From Spirometra erinaceieuropaei (Eukaryota > Platyhelminthes > Cestoda > Diphyllobothriidea > Diphyllobothriidae), in NCBI GenBank assembly GCA_902702965.1, contig CACRXP010000012.1, positions 2,457,830 to 2,521,829 on the forward strand: a stretch of DNA of 64,000 nt, written 5' to 3'. The notes beneath the pieces are model-generated. The model did no database searches, was not told the DNA's origin, and saw only the letters and a program-made list of their open reading frames with translations. Position 1 is the stretch's first letter. Each line of letters opens with the position of its first letter. Position numbers and translations under genes: made by a program. Of this stretch, positions 10,201-22,364 are shown one piece after another.

Positions 10201-12330
10201 AGCCAAATCCACCCGTATTATCGGAGAGAGCGTAGACAGTCCATATTCCCGTTCCTGATCGCCCCATTCTTGTGAACCGAAGAGACCAAACGAACTTAAA
10301 AAATTCTCAAATAAAAAGTACTATATTGTTTGCCGACTTTTCAGCTACCGTCAGCTTCATTAAATGGCTCCAAACAAGTAATAATCCGAGCTCATTTCTT
10401 TGAACAGTCATCAGGCAGCTTCAGTTTCGTGTACAGTTCGCAGTCACGGCGGTCCTTCGACCATCTAGGTATTTTAATCCTCCGCGACAGGCAACCAAAT
10501 AATTTCTGGCCCCTTTTTCTTCAGATATCCTACAGTGGAAACAACCACCTTGGTTGGCTGGCCATGAGACAAAGCCAGGATCATTTTTACAGGGCTACGG
10601 AAAGCAACAAGATATCTATGCGTGCAGGTGCTCAAAAGACTAGGAGGGAGGAATGAAGTCAGTGGGTATTTTGCGAAAAGAGCATAGTTCCCATGTAAAA
10701 ATACGAAAAACATGGAGATCCCATTTATGTTCAGATACTGGGGTCTGTCATTATCTGCTCAAAAATGTGTATGGCGGCTCAATTGCACTGAATCCAGTGC
10801 GAGTGAAACTTATGTTGTGTAGGGCGAAGAAAGTTAAACTAGTAACGGAAGAGTCGTCTTTGGTCTTTAAGCAATCTTAAGCCATAAATGAACTAGACAA
10901 AACATTAGCAATTCTATAAGAGTACCAGTATTTATATTTCCACTCTGCCGCCCGTTCATAATCGTAGAACGAAAATCACAATTGTACAAGGATAACAAAA
11001 ACGGACGCAATACAAAGAGAATGATTCGACTGATTTGGTGGTTTTTCATAAAATAAGTTATTTCTTAATTGGCAAATAATACATTATAAACCAAACTATG
11101 CCTTTTTGAAGCTCGGTCGTATAGTTAACGCAGTATAATTTTCGTGGATGCAGGTTGGGCGTATCGTGCGCTACAGAGATTTAAGTTCACAGTTACTGAC
11201 CAGTCATCAGATAGGTCGCAACCTGTAGTATCCCGTTATCAGTAAAAAGATACCAGCTACGTTAATTTTATTCGTAAATGAGGTTTCGTGTTTGGGTGAG
11301 TCTTCAAATGTGACTCGAACAACCATCTATTTTAAAAGGAGCGTCAAAGCAATCACTAATTCGGGAAATACCTTCAATAAGTACCTTATTTTAAAGGTTC
11401 TAACAAATCATAATACTGAATCTGCTTTTATGAAGTATTCAACGATATTTTAAGGCCGATCTGAAACTCAACGTAATCCAAAACAAAGGTACAAAGTAAT
11501 TTTACGGAAGTAACGTTCTCATTATGTACACAAATTGTCATGTTTTCGATTACATCTGTCAATCCCATTTAAATTTATTTGTCAGCAGCTGGCTTGGTAG
11601 CATGCGCTCGTTTGAAAATTTCTGCCATTATGACGTCCCTATCGGTGAAATCAAGCAAAACCCAATTTTCCTTATTTAATCGCATCCAAACGGATGCAAA
11701 AGCGCAAAAATGCAACGAAATCTCGGGAAACCGTTTTGAAATCTATACTCAGGATGTTTGTTGTTGGCAAACAGCCATACCTAACATTGCACTTATTCTT
11801 AAGGAATATTCGAATGTAAACTTCACTAAAAGGCTATTGTAAAAGGGGTTTTTCTTTGCATTAGCCATATTTACTCAGTTTCTAAAACTGACGCTTACAC
11901 AATTACGACAGTTTTCGACGTTTTCGAAATTATCCCCCTTTTCACGAAATTTGGTATTTCTATACAACCTAGCATTGCCTTTCATTGTCCTTTTGTGCTT
12001 TTAACTGCACTACATTTTCTCTTATTAAATATAGATATTAGTTCCATGCATTGATGAAGATTTGCGAGTGATTAGCAACCATACGTAAATTTTGATACTT
12101 TTCATCATTTAGGTCACCTACTGGAACTGTTTTCATATTACAACAGCGAAAAACCTCAGCATTCTATGATGCTGTTGAAACAATCAAAATATTACGCCGC
12201 ATTCACCAAAAAGGGCTTGCAACCTTCGGGTAAGTCTGTCGATCAAGGGAGTCTACAAAATCAACGTGAGGATGAGCCAACCTGACAACAGGGCTGGTGA
12301 AGTTGTAGGGTGAGGGAGGGGACATTTTTG
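7300..12330. other. Long intergenic stretch, no gene seen
   Basis: No domain-bearing ORF found. A C/G homopolymer junction lies at 7741-7758 and an (AAG)n microsatellite at 9378-9398. The overlapping ORFs at 8177-8554 (minus) and 8376-8747 (plus) share no recognisable motif with any family. Single-exon remnants too diverged to read by eye cannot be excluded. Confidence 0.5.
9378..9398. repeat. (AAG)n microsatellite
   Basis: Seven perfect AAG units. Confidence 0.9.
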
Positions 12331-12334
12331 TGCC

Positions 12335-12651
12335 AGATGTGGTTGTGTAGCCCCACCTGAAGTAAACAAACCCCAGCCACTTGTAATACGGGGATGGTGG
12401 CTCCAGGTGGGTCCAGGAAACGCACAGGCAACGTGGTCGAATAATTGTTTGCAAAAGAAAATCTTTTGGGAATGCGCGGTTCTATCTTGAATGGTTGGGA
12501 AATAGCTGACCTAACCCCTAACCCTAACGCCTAACTCTACTCCCGGACCCGTAACCCTAACCATAAATCCTAACCATAATCCCTAACCCCAGCCCCTAAC
12601 CGCAAACCCAGCAGTATTTTGTCCACCAGGTGGGACTACATAACCACATCT
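12335..12651. mobile_element. MITE-like element with telomere-like core, copy 2
   Basis: The 25-bp terminal inverted repeats (12335-12359 AGATGTGGTTGTGTAG..CCTG; 12627-12651) match at 23 of 25 positions. The interior shares CAAACCCCAGCCA, GAATGCGCGGTTCT, GGAAATAGCTGACC and CAGCAGTATTTTGTCC with copy 1. The CCCTAA-like core (12510-12610) is longer than in copy 1: about a dozen imperfect units such as CCCTAACCCC, CATAATCCC and CCCCTAACCG. No ORF, consistent with a non-autonomous DNA element. Confidence 0.75.
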
Positions 12652-12659
12652 TATCCATT

Positions 12660-13529
12660 ATTTGTTTTCAACCTTAGTGCGTTGGTAGCAGAAACTCATT
12701 CCTGTGCACGTCGGCCGGCAAAATAAGTCGGAAACCAGCTTGTTGGTGGCCCAACTACCCCGTTGACTGAATTTGTGCATGAAAAGTAATGCGCCCACTG
12801 CACTGGTCCTTAGGCCGGCATCCGTGAGGAGTTTAAAAATATCATGAACGTCCCTGACAGGGTGAGTGCTCAACAATTTGTTCTCTCGAAAACCTCTGTT
12901 GCAAGTTTTTGTGCGATACCTGAAATTGGCTTCTCTCATTCATATCGTCATACATGGCAGTGGCTTTGTCTGCGCCACAGCGTTGCATGACTCATCTGTT
13001 CTCGGGAGAGTGCTGGCTGCATCAACCCACGTTGTAGCTGAAATTCGGGACGGGAACACGTCGAATAGGGAGTGGGACTGCGCTGTGCTGAGTCACGAAA
13101 TGGTTTGTGGAAGGCGTGGAGGCCATCACTCCGGACGGTTGCCGTGCTGATAAACGGGGGGTTATAATGTAAGTATACGCTTGCCCGGCTGCGACATCAC
13201 ACGCTCTATCTATTATGCCGCCGTCGGATTCACAAAGACTCGCGACCGAACAAGCCTGAGGGGCCTGCTCGCTGTTTGGATTTCCGTTGACTGCATGATT
13301 GATTTAGATGGTTGCAGAGATGGTTTCGTGTGTTCGTCATTGACCAAAGGTCGGTTGTGCGCCTACCTGAATTGATGCCGATGAGCCGTGGCCGTATGAA
13401 GCCAGTGTCTTCGGTTTTGGTACTATTCCTAGAGTTATGCCATACTTTCATTTGGTCAGCATGTCCTGAATATTGGAAGACGATTCGTTCACGTTCGCTT
13501 CCAGGTCTGGGATGCTATGTTGGTGAGGG
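12660..13529. other. Intergenic, no gene seen
   Basis: Several 60-95 codon ORFs on both strands overlap each other and show no domain. The last 200 bases may be further 5' debris of the PLE that follows. Confidence 0.4.
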
Positions 13530-14030
13530 CATCCCCTGCACATCTGTTCAACCAATTATCTTTAAGGGCGACAACATCTCAAATGCCATCAGGCGGCGAT
13601 TGAGATGCGCCACTGAAAGAACATACAACTCAGCTGAGCTCATATTCTGCAGTCCTATTAAGGCTATCCAAGTGTCACGGGTGAAGGATGCCTTGCCATT
13701 GCACGCCACGTCAAATTATGTTTACGAATTTACATGCAATTGTGTATGAAAGTACATTGGGCGAACGCAAAGGCAACTGGCAGTCAGGTCAGTTGAGCAC
13801 CTGCCTAAATGGCTTCTAACGCAGGATAATAAGATTCCACGGTCTTCTATTACAAAGTCCCCCTTTGATAGCGGTCATTCGGTTGACCCCAAAACAGCTT
13901 TTCGAGTATTAGTTCGTGCACGAACAACTCGGATAATGCGTTACTTGGAGGCAGCCTACATACGTCGGGAGAAACCCGGCCTATGTAAACAGTTAGACCA
14001 CGTGGTCAACCTCAGCTTACTCTGGTATAT
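13530..14030 (+). pseudogene. Penelope-like element remnant, GIY-YIG endonuclease region
   Basis: The translation contains the linker that precedes the endonuclease (IFKGDNISNAIRRRLR), then LPLHATSNYVYEFTCNC, an in-frame stop at 13747, and KYIGRTQRQLAVRSVEHLPKW. That is the Cys-rich lead and the second half (Y-I-G, Arg, Glu-His) of the GIY-YIG nuclease found at the C-terminus of Penelope-like RTs. A PF..GH.VDPK.AF segment follows at about 13860. The RT domain is absent. The closest relatives in this window are the copies at 53.1-54.3 kb. Confidence 0.8.
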
Positions 14031-14469
14031 CTCAGCTCTTTTGATTTACGAAATCCCTCGGCATGTTCCCTTCTCTATTTTCTTTCCTATGTTGCGTTTT
14101 TCAAGTTACCAATTTATTGATTAGTCTGCGTGCAGTATACGATGACCTTGCTGTTTTATATTGATTTTCTCCGTGGAAGTCCGAAGCTCTGTATCTTTCT
14201 CACTTGCTATTTTTGTTATGCAACGACAGGCTGAAGTTGATAAGTCGTCGCGAAATTTACTGCTTCCAATAAATTCTGCTGTCTATGCCTGCTTTGAATT
14301 CACTCCGGGGAAATATTGATTCGGATCTTTCAGTCTCACATTTTCTGCAGGTGTCCTCGTCTAGGCGAACTAGTTTCTTCAGTCCTTTTTTGCGTCGGTC
14401 GTGGGTGAAAAAATGTTACTTCATGCAGCGGACCATGCGACAGCTGCGCTAAACCAACACAGAGCCAGG

Positions 14470-14690
14470 CCATAGTACGGCACACTTTACTGGGCTGCGC
14501 ACCCCTAACAAATGCCACACATGGGAGGGTTTGGTGGCACTTTTGGGCGCAGACCCACGCCGCACCAGTCACCTACGCAGGATTCCGCCTCCGGTCTTCT
14601 TGACAACGTCCTGACACTGTGTTCAGGACAATGAGGAAGGAGAGGGTGGGGTAGATTTGGCGCAAGTCTACCATCACTATAAACTAACTC
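14470..14690 (+). repeat. Dispersed repeat R10, copy 1
   Basis: Shares GGGCTGCGCA.CCCT, ATTCCGCCTCCGG.CTTCT, GTGTTCAGG and GCGCAAG.TTAC.AT.ACTA blocks, in order, with 52480-52685. The last block also occurs at 53590-53645, beside PLE sequence. No coding content. Confidence 0.55.
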
Positions 14691-17600
14691 ACGCATGCCC
14701 GCTCCCACTATGCAATGGGGTACACAGTAGTCATTGTCAGAATCGACGGCGAAAAACTGTGCGTCTGTGTCTCACGTGGTGGGTGGGGACTAAACCGTAC
14801 TCCTGAATAAAAACTTGGCAAATTGCTGGAGGGTAGCCCATTTCGAGGTACCAGAGCACACCCACGGTTGTCAGAACATTTTCTTACCATCGGTCAGGAG
14901 AATGCGGTGAATGGGAGGCAGGTCTTTCCATATATATATATATATATGTCGAATAATTCACGTGAAAGCCACTAATGTTTCACCCATTCCGCGCGATGGC
15001 TATTATGATTTTCAGCAGCCAAACTGCTACTGTTTGGCAAATCAGCCTCTATTTTAGGGCAGAATGTCCTCTACTGAAACGAAATCAGTTTAAGCAGGGT
15101 AACAAACTCGTCAAAAGCAATGTGCTTCCTTAGTGAACTGTCAGAATGTTTTCGAAGAGTTTACTATTCTTTAGGATACAAGGTGACAGGTGGTTAAACC
15201 GTAGCCATATGAGACAAAAAAACTTAATGCACCACTTTGCCTGAATTAGCATAATTGGATCCGAACGGGGTTTAATGCTGACTCTGGCTTTTACGGGGAG
15301 AATTTGGCTAAGTTTTTCCCGAGTGGCGAACAGCAATTTAGAGATTTCCGATCAACGCAGATATTTGTAGCCCGAGGTCACTTAAAGCGGCTTAATGGGC
15401 CACCGTAGAGCTCCTAGATTCAAAATTCTAAGATGAATACCTCTGCAAAAGGGAGTACAGGAGTCACTGGACCTGACCGCAAAGAGCGTCACGCGTATCT
15501 GTTTAACTGTCGTAACGACTACCGTTCGAATAGTTACATTTCATTTTCACCGAGATTTAAGCAGGAATAAGCATTCGCGTCGTATCAAATGCAAAATTAG
15601 GGACTACGGTCTTGAAAATCGTGTTTTTTCGGAACAAATTCGTGCACAATTTCCATGACGCTGTACACAACGCTTTTGCAAATGTTTTATTGCGAAAGTG
15701 CAAATCGGTGTTGATTTTCCTCTTAATTACCCTGGATTTCATTCATTGCCTGGACCCCAAAGCAAACGGTTCGTGCATTAAATGTCATTTCAAACAAATC
15801 AAAGTATGGGTATCCACGGATTTAATAGTGCTTCAGTCACATGGAATACTATTTTTCAGTAGAGTAAAAAAAATAGAGCTGGCCCTAATTATTATTAAAA
15901 TTAGGGCCCTAAATATTACCATAAGTTGATGAAAGTACTTATGAACAGGTTTCCATATGGTTATGATTTAATTATGTTTCAGAAAAATGGCGTAAGTAAA
16001 AACAGGTCTTCTCACTACATTCTAAAGTGTTTCGTAAAATATTATTCCAATCCTGTTGTCAATTGCATTAATAGTTTATGTGGAAACGATACGTTACAAG
16101 GACACTTAAAAATGTGTTTCTAAAAATCCAACCAAAATGCCAATAAGTTAGGAATGCAATGTAGTTGGTTGAAGCATGATTTTCTCAACGCTGGAGCATT
16201 GCATCACATTTCTTATCTAAGCAGCCAAGTGACATAATTGGATTCAAATCCTTCTATTAAAAATACCATCAAATGGAAGTTCGCTACTACAAATATACCA
16301 TCTAAACCGGGAGTGTCAACATCCCTTCCCAAGGACACATGCTTTTGAGCACATGCTCGGTACCTTGCTGCGTCGGAGGGAAAGAAAGGCAGCCCCATAC
16401 CTTCAGGCCAATTGGTAGTCTTCGTACTGCAGAATTTGGAATTAAATCGTTTACTTTTTATTGCCGCCCAGCGTCTACCATTTAAAAATGCATGCCACAC
16501 TTAACAACTTCAGGTCTTACTAGGTATGCCCAGAAATGGTCTCTTATCAAAGACATTTTACGCCATTTCGTCTGCAGTTTTAAGTTATTTCTCGGTCATT
16601 TTGCGTTCGTTTAAGCGCAATTGGCAGGTGCAAGTGCCAGCACAAAGGTCCACACAGTGCAGTACTTCCGTTTGACAAAACGTGACCTCCAGACAAGTGA
16701 TGGACTTGTGTGTAGGCAAACTCGAAATCGCTGAAAAAATACCTCAAAAGATCAACACACAACTATGGAGGGTTATAATCCATGCACAGAAGTAGTATTT
16801 AAAGTATTCTGAGATTTTGTTCAATCGAAAAATGCCTGACGGTCAGGATGGGCGAAAAAGTTGGCGGTCGCTGCCAAGAAACTCGTGCCCAAATAAGAGA
16901 AAAGGACAAATATTTTCATCAAGGCATGCGGACACAACTGCTGGCCACTGCGATGACGTAATTTACTTGTCAAACTTGAGAATTGTCCATCCACTTATCA
17001 TTATGTCACGAGTCCTCGTTCCAGTCGTAGGAATACCCTAGTTAAACTGGTTATGGCGGAAAGAAAAACCGTTGCCTGGTCGATTTTTTCTTCAGCAATT
17101 CAGATGAGAACGTATTTCCTCACCACTATCAAATCAGAGGTCAGAGAGCGAACTTCCAAGAAAGAAAATTCCTTATTTAAATACTTTTGTATAAGCGTAA
17201 GAAGATGGTTATTTGACCCAGACAGTGCGTGTTTTGCGCGCTCTATAGAGGGCTACATCCCCCTTTGCATACGCCCAAAATGATTAGTTTGTTTTTCTAT
17301 CCTTCGCATGCTTTGCGTCGCCTTTCCTTTCTTTTCTTATCCCCGCATTCGTCAGTCACGCAAAGTGATTTTTTTCATGAAAAACAGAATGGGTGTTCTG
17401 TCTGTCCTCTGTCGCAAACATTTCCCTGTCCAATTCAAGAGGTTTATGCATTTCACTGGAGTCAATTTGGACGCGGAAACATTTTTCTCACAAGTGCTGG
17501 TATGAAACGTGCTCACCTCGTGAACGACCTTACGCAGGCAAAAAACTGTTTTGACCCAACTAGGCTTCTTTACGAAATGAAATTTTGTTGCAGTAAAAAA

Positions 17601-18237
17601 TAAAGTTTTCGTCCTCTTTTCTTTCTGTGTCTTGTCACTAAAATATCAGAGGCCCTACTATTGGTCGCTTTTTTCACAGAAATGTCCGCGTTCGTCCTTG
17701 CCAAACTTTATTATGCGTGACAACGTTGAAAAACCCATCTATCGCCTGCAAATATGCCACTCCCAAGATACACTTAGAATTCATTTAATTCTTCTTCGTT
17801 CAGTCAGAAAAAAGTCTGACTTTAAATCGCTTATAAAGGTGCATTCTTACTAACTCAATCAAATTTATTTAAATTAGTAGATACAGCTGTGCCACAGAAT
17901 AATCGACATCCTTGTGAAAAAGGTCTTAAAAGTTATGATCAGCTTACTTCTTTGAAAATTATATATACATACAAACACGTTCTTCATTCCCAAATATAAA
18001 TATTTCTTTTTTAATGTAACCTCGATGTTCTCTCCAGCTCCCTAGTGCGAGTATCTCTCTCAAGTTATTCATTTCGTCTGAAGACGGGTTGGTGGTACCG
18101 ACTTGAAATTCACAAGTATATCTCGATTTTCCGACGAGCCTTCTCCTTTTGTTATATCGTCTCGGAATGCATACTACCTCCGTTATTCATACATACCCCT
18201 GTTTGGATAAATACCCGATCTGCAGCAACAGACGATA
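14691..18237. other. Intergenic, no gene seen
   Basis: AT-rich. A (TA)8 run lies at 14931-14946. The ORFs at 15612-15929 and 17053-17603 have no recognisable motif and no supporting splice pattern. Confidence 0.5.
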
Positions 18238-18320
18238 AAGTGTTTCTGATCCCAGCTGCCGGTCAGGGTGATAATTGGCTGAATGAAATTAAAGTATGCC
18301 CGGAACCGTTTTGTATCGGT
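18238..18320 (-). repeat. Distal copy of the 62.3-kb repeat
   Basis: AAGTGTTTCTGATCCCAGCT followed by GGTCAGGGTGATAATTGGCT is the reverse complement of the block at 62362-62415 (AGCCAATCATAACCCTGACC, AGCAGCTGGGACCAGAAACA). It shows that the 62-kb repeat is dispersed. Confidence 0.7.
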
Positions 18321-19157
18321 CCTTCTTGGTGTATAACTTTGAATTTTCTGTTTTCAGCCGTTTATCGGGCCAGATTTGTGTCTTTAAAATTGTGATACCT
18401 GTCTGTGACATCTCATCGGAATAATAAAATAAACATAAGGCAAAAGCGCAAGTTTCCCCAATGTCATTTGCAGCTTTTCTTTATTGCCGCGTCAATCTGC
18501 CCTATTAGCAAAATTAATATTGACACCCTTTCCGTATTACAAGAGACCATGGATTTTATTCTTTCAGTGGACTCCCATATCTAAACCTCGTCTATGTTTT
18601 AACTGCCTTACTTGAAATTCAGTACTATCTTTCAAAGAGGAGGAGTAATCTGTGCCTTAGTAATTTCAATCACATCTCGAACAGGACATTTTAAAAATAA
18701 GTACTTTTAGAAGCACTGCCTGAAATGTCACTGTTAGGCACAATTCCGCGGGTTCTCCTCTTCTTTTCCGAGTCTTTTTGTTAGCTGTCTACTTATGCCA
18801 TAAAAAATTGATCCCTGCCACACTGCCTGCCTCTTTTGCCCATGCACATTAACGTCAGAATTCTGGTCTATGCGAAGGATAAATCAGCTGCGCTACGGCT
18901 TGCCTGCAAAACTTGTACTTTAGGAGGGCGCGATTAGTGCGAGCTCTTTATGGCGTCCTCTCTGCCCAACTGGGGAAAGCGGAACGAAGAGCAACTGAGA
19001 TTTAGTCAACCAGGGTACAGGGCCCTGTACGGCGGCTAAAACCCCACTCGGGCGAAGTAACCGCGCAAGGGTATTGTTTAATCTCTATCTCTCTCTGGCT
19101 CGTGGATGCGGCAGAATAGTGCGCACATCTCAATCGCTATTTTTACTGTCGCTTGGT

Positions 19158-20062
19158 GAGTGACATATCGCATGAAATGTGAGCCGAAATTCTGAAGGAA
19201 GGATTACTTAGGCGGGGTTGTTATATTTATTATCACATGGCATAATCCTATGCTATTTCGGATGTTTTCTTTTAGATGCACTTCTCTGGACTTCCTCTAA
19301 AAACTGCAGTCGGTAAAAATGACTCCCTAATTAGCATGCACTTTTCACATTTATTTCTGGTATTCTTACAAATTCAACTATATTTTGCAGAAAACATGCA
19401 CAAGAACCTACTTCCTTTTGCTCATTTCTATACTCGAGAGAAGGGTATAATTAGGATTTAAAAAATTCTAATTATGAGATTTCTAAGTCTGTGTACTGTC
19501 AGTTAGTGCAGGATCGTGGCCGTCCGTCTATTATTATTATTACTCATGCAGTACTCCAGATAGTCCACATCCACTGCAAAATTTTATAAACTACATGATA
19601 TCTTTTCAAATGCACAAAGGAATATATGATTTTCTGTAGACTGAAATCACTAACCGCTAACGCAACGGCCGACCTAGCTAAAATTTATTCGGGAATTTAA
19701 AAAACCTTTATAAAACCTAAATATACCCTTTACAGAGTATAAAACGCAAATAAGACGTGATCTGCTACCAAAGAAGTAAAAGAAGGCATACTTTTGGTAT
19801 GTCTTTTTAAGTATATATTTTAATGTATGACACCAACGAAAATCAATGCGAAAACTGCATGGTGGTTAAGTAGTCATTCTTTAATGACTGCAGATTTTGC
19901 AGGAGGTCAAGAAATGTGCATTCAAAAGCCAACATCCTGGAGAAACTGAAATAGCATACGGATTATGCCACATGGTATGTAATATTACAACTTTACCTTA
20001 GTAATCCTTCCTAATCGAAAACGCATTTCAATATTTCGGTTAGCATTTCATGCGATGGGCCA
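19158..20062. repeat. Foldback (palindromic) repeat, copy 2
   Basis: The left part (19158-19480) opens GCATGAAATGTGAGCCGAAA and ends in GAGAAGGGTATAATTAGG. The right part (about 19690-20062) carries the same landmarks reversed, including AAGACGTGATCTGCTACC and CATTTCATGCGATGGGC. Divergence and deletion have shortened the left arm. Landmarks match copies 1 and 3. Confidence 0.65.
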
Positions 20063-21569
20063 CCCACTGTAACTGAATCCTACAAATATCAGGGAGAAGT
20101 AGGAAAAATCTCGGTAAGGACCATGTATATGCTGAGGGGGAGGAAAAACTATGGAAAACTGCCTAATGTATTTTACAAAAAGGGTGTTGTTCAGCAGATT
20201 CTGTGGTCAGGCAATTCGTCGGCAGGATGACATTCACTAGCCTGCACCGACCCGAGGAGCTGATAATGTCTACACTGGTTCATTGCTCTGCACACTGTAC
20301 ACATAAGTTTTTAATTAGATGAAAACTCATTCTAAAAAGATGTTCTGCTTAGAGAGCAATCAAGTAACGAAAAACTACTCGAAATAATGGCAGATAGAAT
20401 GCACATGTTTGTCAGTAAGGCAGGAGTGTTAAAACGCCGATGAATTCGTCAAACAACAGTTGGCATTGTTTTATCCCGCGCACATAGTTAATCCTTGCAC
20501 AATTTTCCTTATGCACCAGACGACATAGCACTGATTCGACTTTTCGTGAAAGTTATGTGCTGGTAAAAGTTTCAGTGACTTGCTATTCAGCCTAAGCGTT
20601 TCAGAAGTTGGATCTCAAAGACACCCATTTGGAACATTTTAAACCACAGCCACACGTAACTCCAACAGAAGTGATTTTTTCTCCTTGAGAATTTAATAAT
20701 TTACGCCCTTACAGGGTCAGTACTTTAAACATCTGAGGCATTTGAGTTTTTAAGTTTTGTCCACTCTGCAGAGAGTAACTCAGCCCATTTGAATGGGACA
20801 TCGCTCTTGACGTCGGCCATTAGAAGAACATTCGAAATTTGTGTCATACAGCAACAGAGACAAAGGTCTGGCTTATCTGTGAGTACTTTTTTTAGAGGTA
20901 ACTCGTACTACTAGTAATACATGTCGCTCATAGAATGAATACGGCGCAGTTATTCTCTGGAGGTTAATCGTCTTTAACTCAGATGTTCATCTCAATTTGG
21001 CGCCTAACAGAAAAGTGGTGTTTTGGACATTTGTTTGCAGGTCCTTCACGCCGCAATTTACGAAATTATTAGTTTGCCAGCAAAATAAATAACTATATCG
21101 TGACTGGAGTAAACAAGTCTCTAGACTTATCAGACTGGACATCCTTCAGAAAATTGCCGTAAAATGTTTTTAGTCAGAGCGCATAGCCGCACATTCTGGC
21201 TTGAAGGTCACTGTCGCTGTGTCCCACGTCGTGAGCGCTCGGTGGTCGAAAACAGCCAATCAGAGCTCCGCGTGGCTACGCCTTAATTGGCGATCGATGG
21301 TCTGGCGCAGCAAGTAATCCCAGCATGCGAGGGGCGGAGTAGGCCTTGCTGGACAACTTTAGCCTTCCCGCGGGCAAATGGTCTGCGTTGGTATCGCTGG
21401 CAGATCCTCAAGCTACGCCGAGCAAACTTTGCCAACAGAGACGCCTTTACCAGTGACAGTTAGAGAAGTGGAAAGAATCGCGTTTCTTAAGGGTGATAAA
21501 AATAGCACGTTGATGATTGGAATTTTGTAGACAAACACTCCGAAAAAGAGGTTTCCGGCCACCGTCTAA
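20063..21569. other. Intergenic, no gene seen
   Basis: No ORF with recognisable content. A GC-rich island at 21180-21430 contains AGCCAATCAGAG (a CCAAT-type sequence), but no gene can be attached to it. Confidence 0.4.
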
Positions 21570-21800
21570 GTCCTGTTCAGAGCCCATCGTAAATGCTCGT
21601 GCATTGTTTGGCAGCCGCTAACATTGCGGGTTCACTTCCATGCAAATGTGTAACCCTCGTCCAGTGTGTGCGGAGCCAACTGAGATGGATGACTAATGTT
21701 CATGTATGAGGGTGGAGGCAGACTTCCCAGCTTGACCACAATAGACTGCATCGCAAGTGTCACATGGTATTTTGTAGAAAAAGCCTTTCCCACCAAAGTA
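21570..21800 (-). pseudogene. Penelope-like element remnant, GIY-YIG region
   Basis: Read on the minus strand from 21800: FYKIPCDTCDAVYCGQAGK then LIHEH and a stop, followed in a shifted frame by HTLDEGYTFAW. This is the Cys-x-x-Cys lead, the Y-x-G core and the downstream His-Asp/Glu-Gly-His-x-Phe block of PLE endonucleases. At least one stop and one frameshift are present. The IPCDTC wording differs from the other PLEs here, so it is probably a separate lineage. Confidence 0.7.
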
Positions 21801-22364
21801 ACCAAGCCTTTTACTGGGGTCTACGCGCTATGTGCGTAAATTAGTTGTGGGCTGGCGCGCTACCTGTGTCTTATGTTATTTCATCCACTTTTTCCACCAA
21901 CGTTCTTATATTTTTCACATCGCCAGTCAGTGGTACCCAACCCCACGTTTCGATAACCCGGGATTTTAACTTGTACTGTCTAATCACTGAATGCCAAGCC
22001 CCATCCCTACCATTGCGTCACGGCCCGGTGTTCTGCTGGTTACGATCAGAACTATTTTTTATCGTAAGAAAGACTTTCGCCGAAGACCCTGAGGTTAAAT
22101 GAAGCGCTCAACATAGTTTTCCGGTTATGGACGCCCTGAGCGGAGTCTTTAAGCACCGCATCCGACATGCAAATAAGAATGTCATAAGAAAGAGGACATT
22201 GGAGCAAATGAAGGCTATATTACAGCCAGTGTGCAGGTTGAAATGTACAAGATGTCCAACAATACAAGAGGTGCACCTGTCAGGGATGTAAATACTTCAT
22301 CTGGAGTGGGGGCGGCAGCCACATGTCGGTAGCAATCGGGAGATGGCACCCAAATGTCCGTTGC
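21801..22364. other. Intergenic, no gene seen
   Basis: Possibly further 5' sequence of the minus-strand PLE remnant, but no motif is legible. Confidence 0.35.

Noticed and set aside
20796..21430. Promoter of a nearby gene, because of a GC-rich patch with a CCAAT-type box
   Set aside because: No gene starts on either side within several kilobases, and the patch could be repeat sequence.
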